Assembly: GCA_964639665.1 (NCBI GenBank)
Contig: CAZXEU010000214.1
Coordinates: 1-37,117, forward strand
Direction of reading: 5' to 3'
Origin: CAZXEU01 sp964639665
Lineage (GTDB): Bacteria; Bacteroidota; Rhodothermia; Rhodothermales; Bin80
DNA length: 37,117 nt
Shown in pieces: positions 25,101 to 31,440 of this stretch (position 1 is its first letter; the number at the start of each line of letters is the position of its first letter). Under the pieces are notes generated by a model. The model did not search any database. It had not been told where the DNA came from and worked only from the letters and a program-made list of their open reading frames with translations. A program made the translations under genes and the position numbers.

Positions 25101-27155
25101 TTGACATCGCTTCTGGCTGACGGCACGGTCGACAGTTCCCGGGTCGGTGTAAGCGCATTCGAACTGGAAAACCTGCAGTCTCTTGGCGTTCGCCAGGTTA
25201 TGAGCAGGGTCACGGGCGGCAGCCTTACGCCGACAACCGACATCCGCACGGAACGCTATCAGTCACGGTTTAGCGCTACATTTCGCCCACGGCTGCAGCA
25301 GTATCGGTTCCTGAGCTGGCTACAGTTTCAGGACGTGGGTTACAGCTCCACTTTTTCGTGGCGCAACGGATCAGTAAGCAACAACACCGGGGCGCGCGTA
25401 AGTACATCCGTTACGCTCCGTAGCGGCGTGACCGTGCGCCCGCAGAATCTCTTCGAGAAATTCGGATTCTATACCAGACTTCAGCAGGCACAGCGCGCCG
25501 CAGAAAACGCGGCCGCCGCCCGCAGGACGCAGCGGGAAGCCGAGCGGGAACGGCGCCTGGAAGAGCGCAGAATCGAACGGGAACGGCGCCGGCAGGAGAG
25601 GCGGGAGCAGGAGGCCCGGGAGGAGGCGGGCCTGGAGGCCGAGGAGGAGCCTGCCGAACAGGAAGATGAACCCGAACAGGCGCCTGAGCCTGGCCTTGCT
25701 GTCCCGGATTTTGAGGCAGCGGCTGACACTACGCGAAGGCGCCTGCCGGGCATTCCGTTCCTGCCCAACCCGGTGTCACTTCTGCGGAAGGCGGTGCTGG
25801 CCGCAACCGGAGTGCAGGATATCAACCTGACCTACACGGGAAGCCGCACGTCCAATGCAACGAACGTGGGCCGCTTTGGCGAGGACGACCGGGTGGAGGT
25901 AAGCTACAGCTTGCGAGATGCGCTCTTTTCAGGTCACGGCCCACCCATTCGCTACCGGCTTGGCCTGGACCGCACGATTGACCCGGCCTCGCAGCGCATC
26001 ATCTCGGACCGGCTCCAAGTTACGGACGCGCTGGCTGATTCAGACCGGCTGCAGGGCCGCACGACGATCAATCCTACGCGGAGCCTTCGCATCAGCCTCA
26101 GCTGGACGCTGGAGAGCTCGACCAGGGAGGACTTTACCTACCGGCCGCTGCCCGACGGCTCGCCTGGAGCCGACACGACCAGCTCCGGTGACGTCCGCGG
26201 CTCGGTGTGGGCCTTCACCGCGGACTACCAGGAGCTGTTTCGGCGTCAGCTGGATCGTTTTCGTGAGGATTGCGGCACAGTATGCGAAACCGAGGGCATT
26301 CTGGCTGACTCCGTCATCGCTTCCACCGTCCTAACCAACGGCGTCGTATTCGAGGACTTTCTGGGCAGTTATCTAACCGGGCCGGGCGGCACGCTCGGTA
26401 GTTCCGGGCGCGTACCCTTCCCGCTACCCAGCTGGCAGATCAGCTACAGCGGCATTTCCCGGTGGCCCATAATTCGAAGTCTGACGCAGAGTGCAACGCT
26501 TCGGCATTCCTACAATGCCGACTACAGCGCGGACTTCCGGTCCAACCTCAGGGGCGGCCAGATGGACATGTTCAATCTGGGCCAGGGACCGAGAATAGCC
26601 TACACGCTGCAGGATGTCGATATTGATGCGGTGCGCGTGAACGAACGCTTTCAGCCGTTGGTTGCGGTAGACCTCTCCCTGAAGGGAAACGTGCAGACGA
26701 GCGTCGCCTGGAACAAGAGCAATTCCTATTCGCTAAGCACCACCAATAACGTCGTAAACGAAGCGCAGACGAATGACATTTCCATCACCGCCTCGTACGC
26801 TACGCGGAACCTCCGGCTGCCGCTTTTCGGAAGACGCCTCAATAACCGGATCAGTTTTTCGGTGCAAGCGTCGCGCAGCGTCAACAATGACCGCAGCTTC
26901 TATATCCGGCGGGCCATGGAGGTTGCCGCCATTGATGCCGGGTTCACGCCGGACATGGCGCTGGTAGAACCTTTCGTCGATATTCTTACCAGCACCGCCC
27001 GCATCCAGATCACGCCTAAAATAGCCTACCAGTTCAGCAATCAGGTTACCGCGGACGTGTTCGTGGAATACGAGGATTTTCAGGGAGACAGCCGAAGGCT
27101 GCCGTACAAGTCCATAAACGGCGGATTCAATTTCCGGCTGAGCTTCGCCCACTGA
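19185..27155 (+). CDS. sprA: SprA/Sov, outer-membrane translocon of the type IX secretion system
   Basis: A giant protein of 2656 residues, in the SprA size range (about 2400-2500 in model species, slightly longer here). SprA forms a very large beta-barrel that exports T9SS cargo and gliding adhesins. It starts with a signal-anchor-like segment (LARLGLFAACALAGWFMLA). The repeated N-terminal SprA domain pattern is visible, e.g. GDKMQVGVDWDTNRQFDFEN, EDEIIQSIEAGNV and YVDDFEGFE. The C-terminal third alternates amphipathic strands ending in an aromatic-type terminus (INGGFNFRLSFAH), as in outer-membrane barrels. Residues about 2100-2175 are a charged E/R-rich coiled-coil-like stretch. lipB follows directly. 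No other T9SS gene is in the window. It contains no frame break. Confidence 0.95.
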   Translation: MQQSVPLHRPLARLGLFAACALAGWFMLARAAQGDISRRLTPHATGDSYHFGIARADTDTVGLYRVDSLLAFIRLLGADSLRALVQSMDADPVLWALVDSLAPVDTNYRTHRYLDGLWRRSRIASTLPRQRRSLGVNPFGQHGIELDSASFSYRARETVGEDDIRIPQLLSRDLYRRRKMEASLERNWHELIALRRAQQQRRQRGGLGLSITVPGGRQSGFTTIFGKNEVDLRVTGTADIRAGFAYRESDQQVILGQAARVDPDFEMSQRLSVTGTIGDKMQVGVDWDTNRQFDFENQLKLQYTGYEDEIIQSIEAGNVFLQTPSSLIRGGQSLFGVKSEFQVGGFRLTTVASQQEGESSVLSLEGGAETTAFDARPTDYNERMHYFLSYYFRNRWEQALSDPPNIILDAVFSGITDLEVWKLTPVAPEEQNVRQVVAVVDLGEPSDLVILADGFTQAVRPDEDIDQYSEAELASQLRPGDAVPKDYLESAAMEQPLVAGDFQVGQFKKLARGRDYEVDELLGYITLLQRIQESEALAVSFRYLANGTELQVGDFSSETGGGDNSQTGERIVLKLLKPVNLQQPANTGQDNELNPAAWHLEMRNIYRLGTGLQPSDFILNIEHQPPGRSASKTLPGIGGQSTLIQLLGLDRLNEDGAQKPDDLFDFLINYTVNQAEGTVIFPYLEPFGNRIEALIDASDLGPAEKAEAKAVYVFSDLYRTKQINAVRNTQLNVYRIQGSFSGGIPSFYDLRAFSGLVEGSVRVSSGGVSLAEGTDYVVDYQGGTVEIINPAFVTAGRDITIESEQNALVNFQKKTLLGGRMDYSTDERFAVGGTFMRLSQKSITDKFRIGEEPIANFIWGLDGQLALEPTWLTRAIDAVPLIQTRAPSSIDISGEVAQLRPGHTLTNAFKLERRDLRSLGRDFYPDETQGISYVDDFEGFENLFTLMRPGAWQLASAPILGAEEELAGPEVEYPNSSRATLGWYQLNVTAREHLGNPTDPAVLLVRPQDVFPNRDPSTQERILTTLDYFFTPHERGPYNYNLDLGGFLDDPKRAWGGMTQRLTEGNTDFTSKNIEFIEFVFQPFPQGGDADPDARLYIDIGRISEDVIPDNKLNTEDGLSLTEGGPVGVHGRLSTGQQNQTINPITGSDRITEDLGLDGLASFADNKFEREGGLGTEQAHFTEFLASLDQTTSARFPQLLEREKIKARRDPSGDDYHYFLDDGYFADARLYPGGASVQQRFSKFFGGHELNSYEAQTKLADATTARGNSRIPDSEDINLNSAPDTDNSYFQYELPLSLATLSALAAPEETHDYVINEIATPSGAGTGWYLVRIPVKDYSRKVGAIQDFTLIESIRVWTTGHSRPITLRFATLEFVGSQWRRSEAVSSLDADGEVLPPEDPVTGGRISIESVNNEENTIYEIPNGAIRNRIREAQTATLRDAREQSMVLRAENIKPNAQQAVFHTWSSPLDLLKYSNLRMFVHLNGFKDDMPLEEEDRGEVKLFVRLGANETSDFYEYEQPLTPSPLDQLPETSEARADYLWRTHQPNPESGGEGFIDLNSVNVRMSALNQLKFHRDEIARETELDPAKTFWNDEHGLLGDIIAEFAPPGTRIGVKGTPSLARVNTIVLGLRNTSQDGGVLTEATVWVNELRVSGYDENTGLASVVNLDVALADLARVKGTLRAQTDGFGSLSSSLGERDQTNSTDWTVNTQMNLDKFVSERYGWTLPVSVEMKSVSSIPRFDPSRGDVRVQSLQEAIASDSTLMPEEIDARQRAIQEQAQTRTETRSYTSRIGKNGSRTRLLRSTVDAVSLNYSYSSSSGRTPSETLRESWRWNSTLGYRLSVRRPRVLRPLGFLGRVPVIRVFSNIGFSYLPTSVNYSLSADRNFTQSKRRPDPVRPRDTSVPIDVEFPVRPQHRFSHARQFAIQYSPLGFLNLSLDANTNQSLNAVGVDTLYSVILVDSLGEETRLDGTRLTSLLADGTVDSSRVGVSAFELENLQSLGVRQVMSRVTGGSLTPTTDIRTERYQSRFSATFRPRLQQYRFLSWLQFQDVGYSSTFSWRNGSVSNNTGARVSTSVTLRSGVTVRPQNLFEKFGFYTRLQQAQRAAENAAAARRTQREAERERRLEERRIERERRRQERREQEAREEAGLEAEEEPAEQEDEPEQAPEPGLAVPDFEAAADTTRRRLPGIPFLPNPVSLLRKAVLAATGVQDINLTYTGSRTSNATNVGRFGEDDRVEVSYSLRDALFSGHGPPIRYRLGLDRTIDPASQRIISDRLQVTDALADSDRLQGRTTINPTRSLRISLSWTLESSTREDFTYRPLPDGSPGADTTSSGDVRGSVWAFTADYQELFRRQLDRFREDCGTVCETEGILADSVIASTVLTNGVVFEDFLGSYLTGPGGTLGSSGRVPFPLPSWQISYSGISRWPIIRSLTQSATLRHSYNADYSADFRSNLRGGQMDMFNLGQGPRIAYTLQDVDIDAVRVNERFQPLVAVDLSLKGNVQTSVAWNKSNSYSLSTTNNVVNEAQTNDISITASYATRNLRLPLFGRRLNNRISFSVQASRSVNNDRSFYIRRAMEVAAIDAGFTPDMALVEPFVDILTSTARIQITPKIAYQFSNQVTADVFVEYEDFQGDSRRLPYKSINGGFNFRLSFAH

Positions 27156-27164
27156 GTGCGGACG

Positions 27165-27959
27165 ATGGCAGAGTCAACTATCGTGTGTCATCTGGGGCGC
27201 GTCGCCTACTCCCCCACCTGGACACTGCAGGAGTGGATCATGCAGCGCCTGTTGTCAGGCCGAAAGAAGGGAGAACACCTGCCTCACGTAATCCTTCTGC
27301 TGGAGCACCCACCAGTGTACACGCTAGGCAAGAGTGGCAATCCGCACCACCTGCTGCTTGACGATGACGCGCTCCGGAGGCGGGGCGCCGAATACCATCG
27401 CATCGACCGAGGAGGAGACATAACATTTCACGGACCGGGTCAACTCGTCGGGTACTTTCTCCTCGATCTGGAGCGCTTTTTCCGGGACCTGCACCGCTAC
27501 ATGCGGGCCCTGGAGGAAATTGTCATCCGCACATGCGCCGACTTCGGGATGCATGCCCGGCGCGTAACCGGGCGCACAGGCGTCTGGATAGGACCGGACG
27601 CTAACGGACCTGAACGTAAAATCTGTGCGCTCGGCATTCGGACCAGCCGATGGATCACGATGCACGGCGTGGCACTGAACGTCGATACCGATCTGTCCTT
27701 CTTCGACGAAATAATACCGTGCGGCATCATGGACCGGGAAGTAACTTCAATGGTTCGCGAGTGCGGCGAGCCGTGCGATCAGGCGTCCGTGCGCGGGCGC
27801 ATTCTTCATCATTACGAGCATGTATTTGGGGCAACTGCCACCATGCTTGAGCAAAAACAATCGTTCCAGTTTCTGGAAGAACTGGTCGGACGGGTGAACA
27901 TGCAGGAGCAACTGACGCGCCTGGACACCTGCAGAAGCGCCACGAAGACCCAAAGCTGA
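27165..27959 (+). CDS. lipB: Octanoyl-[acyl-carrier-protein]:protein N-octanoyltransferase LipB
   Basis: Transfers octanoate from ACP to lipoyl domains (first step of endogenous lipoate synthesis). From the ATG at 27165 it has 264 residues; a GTG at 27156, directly after the sprA stop, would add three. Visible are EHPPVYTLGKSG, the LipB signature RGGDITFHGPGQLVGY (around 82-97), and the Lys152/Cys186 pair in RKICALGI and IIPCGIMD. The C-terminal ~40 residues are longer than in the shortest homologues and polar. It shares a transcript direction with sprA, with no gap, and the next gene begins 11 bp downstream. Cytosolic. Confidence 0.95.
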   Translation: MAESTIVCHLGRVAYSPTWTLQEWIMQRLLSGRKKGEHLPHVILLLEHPPVYTLGKSGNPHHLLLDDDALRRRGAEYHRIDRGGDITFHGPGQLVGYFLLDLERFFRDLHRYMRALEEIVIRTCADFGMHARRVTGRTGVWIGPDANGPERKICALGIRTSRWITMHGVALNVDTDLSFFDEIIPCGIMDREVTSMVRECGEPCDQASVRGRILHHYEHVFGATATMLEQKQSFQFLEELVGRVNMQEQLTRLDTCRSATKTQS

Positions 27960-27970
27960 CCGATTCGAGC

Positions 27971-28333
27971 ATGAGCACGCAGTCATTGGAGGACTTTGCC
28001 GCCCACCTTATCGCGGAGACGCTTTTCTACGACGAGGAGTACGGCGCGCTTGGCAATCTCAGCCTTATCGATCCTGTGCGCGGGCGTGAGCTCTATGTGG
28101 CATCATACGTGCCCAAGACAAGAACCTTCGCCATAGAGGAAGCCTCCGAATGGGAGAGTAGTGAGGATCTTGGCGACGACGACGCAATAGGCTATGCGCT
28201 TGCGATAGACTCGGTTGACTATGGCAGCTACGCATCGGCTGCCGAGGCCGCTGCAGCGCTGCTGGATCTTGCCCGGGAGAAGCGTCTGCTGCCCAGCGTT
28301 ACGCTCCTCTTCGAGGAAGAAGGTGAGGTGTGA
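27971..28333 (+). CDS. Acidic hypothetical protein downstream of lipB
   Basis: A 120-residue soluble protein without signal peptide or membrane segment that I do not recognise. It is strongly acidic, with a DDD-containing middle (SSEDLGDDDAIGYALAID) and an EEEGE end. A pattern of alternating strands and helices is plausible (LYVASYVPKTRTFAIEE, then AAEAAAALLDLAREKRL). The 11-bp gap to lipB suggests one transcript. It ends one base before the stop of the convergent DUF423 gene. No function proposed. Confidence 0.75.
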   Translation: MSTQSLEDFAAHLIAETLFYDEEYGALGNLSLIDPVRGRELYVASYVPKTRTFAIEEASEWESSEDLGDDDAIGYALAIDSVDYGSYASAAEAAAALLDLAREKRLLPSVTLLFEEEGEV

Positions 28334-28334
28334 C

Positions 28335-28700
28335 TTACCTGGCCGCGTAGGCCGCCCAAGCCATCAGGGCCCACCCGGCCACCAAGGCCACTCCACCCGG
28401 CGCGGTTACAGCGCCCAGCCAGCGAACGTCCGTAAGGACCAGCAGGTAGAGACTGCCTGAGAAAAGGCCGACGCCTACCGCAAACAGTGTGCCCGCGGCC
28501 CGGATACGCCAGCCCGGCCAGAAGTGCGCCGCGCAGCCTGCACCAATGATGGCCAGCGAATGCACCAAATGATAGAGTACAGCCGTCCGAAACGTCTGCA
28601 TGCCGGCCGCATCAAGGTCCAGGCTGTGCGCGCCGAACGCGCCAAGCAGAACGGCCACTCCCCCAAGGGTAGCGCCCAGGAAAAAGAATCTTCGGTTCAT
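28335..28700 (-). CDS. DUF423 (YgdD-like) membrane protein
   Basis: A 121-residue protein with four membrane segments and the DUF423 family start (FFFLGATLGGVAVLLGAFGAHSL), then FRTAVLYHLVHSLAII and the FSGSLYLLVLT segment. The family is widespread and of unknown function; it sits in the inner membrane. It stands alone between the lipB pair (convergent) and a lipoprotein gene upstream on the same strand, 153 bp away. Confidence 0.93.
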   Translation of the reverse strand: MNRRFFFLGATLGGVAVLLGAFGAHSLDLDAAGMQTFRTAVLYHLVHSLAIIGAGCAAHFWPGWRIRAAGTLFAVGVGLFSGSLYLLVLTDVRWLGAVTAPGGVALVAGWALMAWAAYAAR

Positions 28701-28853
28701 GGCAAGTCAATGCTCTGGTTGCGACACAGGCCAGGCTCCGTGCCTGCGTTCGGCACTAGCTAATGCCTGCCGCAGCCAGGCCTAGGAGCAATAAGCACGA
28801 GTCCGGGCAAAGGGCATCGAACGGGCGCAAATCGCCCGCCCCGGGTTGTGGCA
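28701..28853. terminator. Gap with hairpins downstream of the lipoprotein gene
   Basis: On the minus strand, right after the lipoprotein stop, lies a stem of six perfect pairs (CGGGCG at 28822-28827 against CGCCCG at 28833-28838, 5-base loop). It has no T-run, so factor-independent termination would be weak. A second imperfect palindrome, GGCACTAGCTAATGCC, sits at 28753-28768. The DUF423 promoter should lie in the rest of this gap, but I see no clear consensus. Confidence 0.3.
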
Positions 28854-29354
28854 TCATGATTCCGCCTCTATCCGGACTTCAAAAGGTACCGCCCGTCCGT
28901 TCAACTTAAGCGTATAATTCCCCGGCGCGTATTGCCCCTCGAGTGTGACGTAAAACCTGTACGGCCGAAATACGCTTGTGCAGACAGCACCTTGCGGACG
29001 TCGCATCTGCAGCGTGGCATCCACGATGTTCCCGGTGCGTTCCTGGGCAAAGGCATGCAGTTGCAGGCAGCCATCCGGGAAGGCCCCTTTTATGAGCGCC
29101 TCCACCTCCGCCGTTGCCAGCGGATCATCGGCCGGAAGCGGAGCGGGCCGGATGACGACTGTCTCTACCGTTGCGGGGAAGTAGGCGAATTGTCCGCCGC
29201 CTTCGGCTGGATCGATGGAGACGGTCCGACGTCCGTCAGGCGCCTGGCCCTCGTAGCGGTGGCCGAACTGCTCATCGGGAGAAGTCTCCACCGGAGCCCT
29301 GGAGCCAGTGCATCCCGCCGCCACCAAACAAAGTATGACGAACCAGCTCCGCAT
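28854..29354 (-). CDS. Unrecognised lipoprotein
   Basis: A 166-residue lipoprotein from the ATG at 29354: MRSWFVILCLVAAGC gives a typical lipobox with the lipidated Cys15. The open frame extends upstream but overlaps rsfS. The mature protein has a disordered start and a beta-rich C-terminal domain with two further Cys (CLQLHAF and AVCTSVF) that may form a disulfide, ending in GNYTLKLNGRAVPFEVRIE. That ending resembles the last strands of an Ig-like or T9SS-type fold, but I do not claim a family. It begins one base after the rsfS stop. Confidence 0.8.
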   Translation of the reverse strand: MRSWFVILCLVAAGCTGSRAPVETSPDEQFGHRYEGQAPDGRRTVSIDPAEGGGQFAYFPATVETVVIRPAPLPADDPLATAEVEALIKGAFPDGCLQLHAFAQERTGNIVDATLQMRRPQGAVCTSVFRPYRFYVTLEGQYAPGNYTLKLNGRAVPFEVRIEAES

Positions 29355-29355
29355 T

Positions 29356-29781
29356 TCAGGCGTCCTCGGTCCCGGCAGCCGCACGTTCCTTGTGCTCCTG
29401 CGGAGCGTCCTTCCAGAGTCGCTCCAGATCGTAAAATGCCCTGCGCTCCGGGCGAAAGACGTGTACGACCAGATCCACGTAGTCCAACAATACCCATTGC
29501 CGGTACTCCATCCCCTCACGGTGCCAGGGCCGCTCTCCGCATTCCGCCCTAATGCGTTCCTGTACACTTTCCTGGATGGCCTTTACCTGCAAGTCGCTCG
29601 TGCCCGTGCACAGTACAAAGTAGTCGGCAAGTCCGCTCACGGTCCGCATGTCCATGATCACCACGTCTTCCGCCTTCTTGTCGAGCGCCGCCTCCACAGC
29701 ATGGTGGACAAGCGTCCGCACGGGCGTCTGGGTTGCGCGCACGCTGCGACCGGCCTGCTCTGCGAATGTTGCGGTATCCAT
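29356..29781 (-). CDS. rsfS: Ribosomal silencing factor RsfS (Iojap/YbeB)
   Basis: A 141-residue protein that binds L14 (uL14) of the large subunit and blocks subunit joining in starvation. It shows the RsfS core: KKAEDVVIMDMRTVSGLADYFVLCTGTSDLQVKAI, then EGMEYRQWVLLDYVDLVVHVFRPERRAFYDLERLW. The last ~20 residues are polar and extend past the core. It lies between a LytR_C protein gene (upstream, 37 bp) and a lipoprotein gene (one base after its stop), all on the same strand. Confidence 0.95.
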   Translation of the reverse strand: MDTATFAEQAGRSVRATQTPVRTLVHHAVEAALDKKAEDVVIMDMRTVSGLADYFVLCTGTSDLQVKAIQESVQERIRAECGERPWHREGMEYRQWVLLDYVDLVVHVFRPERRAFYDLERLWKDAPQEHKERAAAGTEDA

Positions 29782-29818
29782 AAGCGATTACGAGGTTGTT
29801 AGCTGTGGGCGAGGCGGC

Positions 29819-30292
29819 CTATTCCTGTACCGTCTGGGTCTGATCCGCAAACGGGCGAATGCTCTCGTAGTCCTTGCCGATTACGACCGTCACATCCAGA
29901 AAATAATCTTCCCTTAGCTCCAGCCTGATTCGGTCCGTATCCAGGCCAAGACTCATGGCTACGCGGCGCGCGATGTCGGGGTTGCCAACCCGGTCGAGCA
30001 CGAGGGTCTGCTCTTCGTCAAACGAAGAATAGTTACCCACTTCCACGACATCATAGCCTTCGATCCTGAGAAACCGCCGCATTTCCTCTGCAAGTCCCTG
30101 GATGCCAGCCCCGTTGCGAATGGCTACCTGGTATATATCACCCGGCGGGGGATACTGGTCTCCAAGCGCAGGGTCTTCTGCCGGGGGGAAGAGAGCTCGC
30201 AGCCAGAAATAACACAGGAGCAGCGCGAGAATACCCAGCCCGGCGAGAGCCACGTTGAAGATCGCCGTGCGGCCTCGGGCCATTTGTCTCAC
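29819..30292 (-). CDS. Membrane-anchored LytR_C domain protein
   Basis: A 157-residue protein with one N-terminal membrane segment (about 12-34), a P/D-rich linker and a LytR/CpsA/Psr C-terminal domain (about 52-140), recognisable from IYQVAIRNGAGIQGLAEEMRRFL and the VEVGNYSSF and DVTVVIGKDY segments. It lacks the catalytic LCP phosphotransferase domain, so it is not a wall-polymer ligase. Stand-alone LytR_C proteins next to rsfS are common in this lineage, to my knowledge; the role is unknown. It should face the periplasm. Confidence 0.85.
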   Translation of the reverse strand: MRQMARGRTAIFNVALAGLGILALLLCYFWLRALFPPAEDPALGDQYPPPGDIYQVAIRNGAGIQGLAEEMRRFLRIEGYDVVEVGNYSSFDEEQTLVLDRVGNPDIARRVAMSLGLDTDRIRLELREDYFLDVTVVIGKDYESIRPFADQTQTVQE

Positions 30293-30347
30293 TCAAGCCG
30301 TCCGTGTACCCGTGCTCCGCTTTGGGTCCATCAGGCCCCGATCCCGC

Positions 30348-30908
30348 CTACCATCCGGGTTCGCGCCAGAACAGATCCCGGTCCGAGGCACCGTAGGCCC
30401 CGTACATGTAGCCGTGGCGGCCATATCGGCCGTAACCGTACGGATCCCCATAGTAACCATAGTTATACCTGGCGTACGGGTCCTGCCGCACCTGAATGTT
30501 GAATTGGATCTTCTCCGTTGGCTTCCAGGCTACCTCCGCATTCCTGAGAAACACCTGGGGGCGTTGTTGCCCGAAGCCCAGGGCCGTGGCTGCCTCATTC
30601 ATGGGCGAATACGCCATGCTGACATCCATGCGCGCGGCGAGCTTCGAACTGAATTGCCACTGCATGGTGTTGGTGTACATGCCCATGGAATACCCGCGGC
30701 CGCCAAACGAACCAGCAGACATCTCAAAGGCATGAGACATGCGGAAGACCGAAGGGTTGAATATTTTGCCCAAGGCAAAACCCGCGCCATTGGCCGCATC
30801 ATAGATTCGGGCCGAGGGCTTGGTCATGGGCGCAGCTTCCCTGAATTGGGCGTCCGCCGTCCCCGCCAAGGCAATAAGGAGTCCGGACAGAAGAACCGTC
30901 TTGCGCAT
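30348..30908 (-). CDS. Secreted hypothetical protein with Y/G-rich tail
   Basis: A 186-residue protein with a clear signal peptide (MRKTVLLSGLLIALAGTADAQ). The middle part has alternating strands (MYTNTMQWQFSSKLAARMDVSMAYSP and AEVAWKPTEKIQFNIQVRQ), which suggests a small outer-membrane or periplasmic beta protein. The last ~45 residues are made of Y, G, R, D and P (GYYGDPYGYGRYGRHGYM). I do not recognise a family. It is preceded by a perfect consensus promoter (30946-30974) and is therefore probably well expressed. Genes on this strand continue 55 bp downstream with the LytR_C protein. Confidence 0.8.
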   Translation of the reverse strand: MRKTVLLSGLLIALAGTADAQFREAAPMTKPSARIYDAANGAGFALGKIFNPSVFRMSHAFEMSAGSFGGRGYSMGMYTNTMQWQFSSKLAARMDVSMAYSPMNEAATALGFGQQRPQVFLRNAEVAWKPTEKIQFNIQVRQDPYARYNYGYYGDPYGYGRYGRHGYMYGAYGASDRDLFWREPGW

Positions 30909-30945
30909 GATTTGTGGCGTGCTAAATCAGAAGCAGTGATATGTG

Positions 30946-30974
30946 ATTATAGAGCGAATCCGCTCCATTGTCAA
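30946..30974 (-). promoter_or_regulatory. Perfect sigma-70 consensus promoter for the Y/G-rich secreted protein
   Basis: On the minus strand TTGACA (30974-30969) and TATAAT (30951-30946) are separated by exactly 17 bases, the full bacterial consensus in both hexamers and the optimal spacing. A start of transcription near 30939 would leave a leader of about 30 bases before the ATG at 30908. It is the only such match that I found in the window. Confidence 0.85.
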
Positions 30975-31014
30975 TACGACCAGCTCTGGCGTTTGTTCGA
31001 CCGACAAGCGCCTA

Positions 31015-31030
31015 TACGACCTTAGTCGTA
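31015..31030. repeat. Perfect 6-bp inverted repeat before the chorismate mutase gene
   Basis: TACGAC (31015-31020) is matched by GTCGTA (31025-31030) across a 4-base loop, 50 bp before the chorismate mutase ATG. The octamer ATACGACC that opens it (31014-31021) also occurs at 30974-30981, next to the divergent consensus promoter, exactly 40 bp away. It might be an operator pair for both genes; chance cannot be excluded. Confidence 0.35.
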
Positions 31031-31079
31031 CCTTATCGGCTCGCCAAATCTCACGCAACCAATTGAACAGGTTGATCGT

Positions 31080-31436
31080 ATGACGCAGCTCTTGTCGGGC
31101 CTCGAGCAGTCCCTGCCCGCCATGCCGGAGAAGGTTTCCGAATCGGATATAGAACCGTGGCGAGCCCACATAGATAAGATTGATCTTCTGTTACTGCACC
31201 TGATGAATGTCCGGGCCCGTTCGGCCAATAGTATAGGTTTTATCAAGAAACAGCTGCACCTGCCAATTTACGCTCCGCGCCGAGAGCAAGAGGTGTTAGA
31301 CAACGTAATCTCGGCAAATGAAGGTCCTCTCTCCAGCCAGGCTGTACGCCGACTCTTTGAGCGTCTCATCGACGAAACGCGCTCGCTCGAGCGGCAGACC
31401 TACCAGGATAAACCGGATTCTGACTTCACTACCTGA
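31080..31436 (+). CDS. AroQ-type chorismate mutase
   Basis: A single-domain enzyme of 118 residues that converts chorismate to prephenate (phenylalanine/tyrosine synthesis). After a ~25-residue extension the AroQ pattern is clear: WRAHIDKIDLLLLHLMNVRARSANSIGFIKKQ, PIYAPRREQEVLDNV, and a final helix FERLIDETRSLERQ. The conserved arginines and lysine that bind the substrate carboxylates (Arg28, Arg45 or 47, Lys56 or 57, Arg67/68) are present. It does not have a prephenate dehydratase or DAHP synthase partner domain. mltG starts four bases after its stop, an odd neighbour that implies a shared transcript. Confidence 0.88.
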   Translation: MTQLLSGLEQSLPAMPEKVSESDIEPWRAHIDKIDLLLLHLMNVRARSANSIGFIKKQLHLPIYAPRREQEVLDNVISANEGPLSSQAVRRLFERLIDETRSLERQTYQDKPDSDFTT

Positions 31437-31440
31437 CGCA

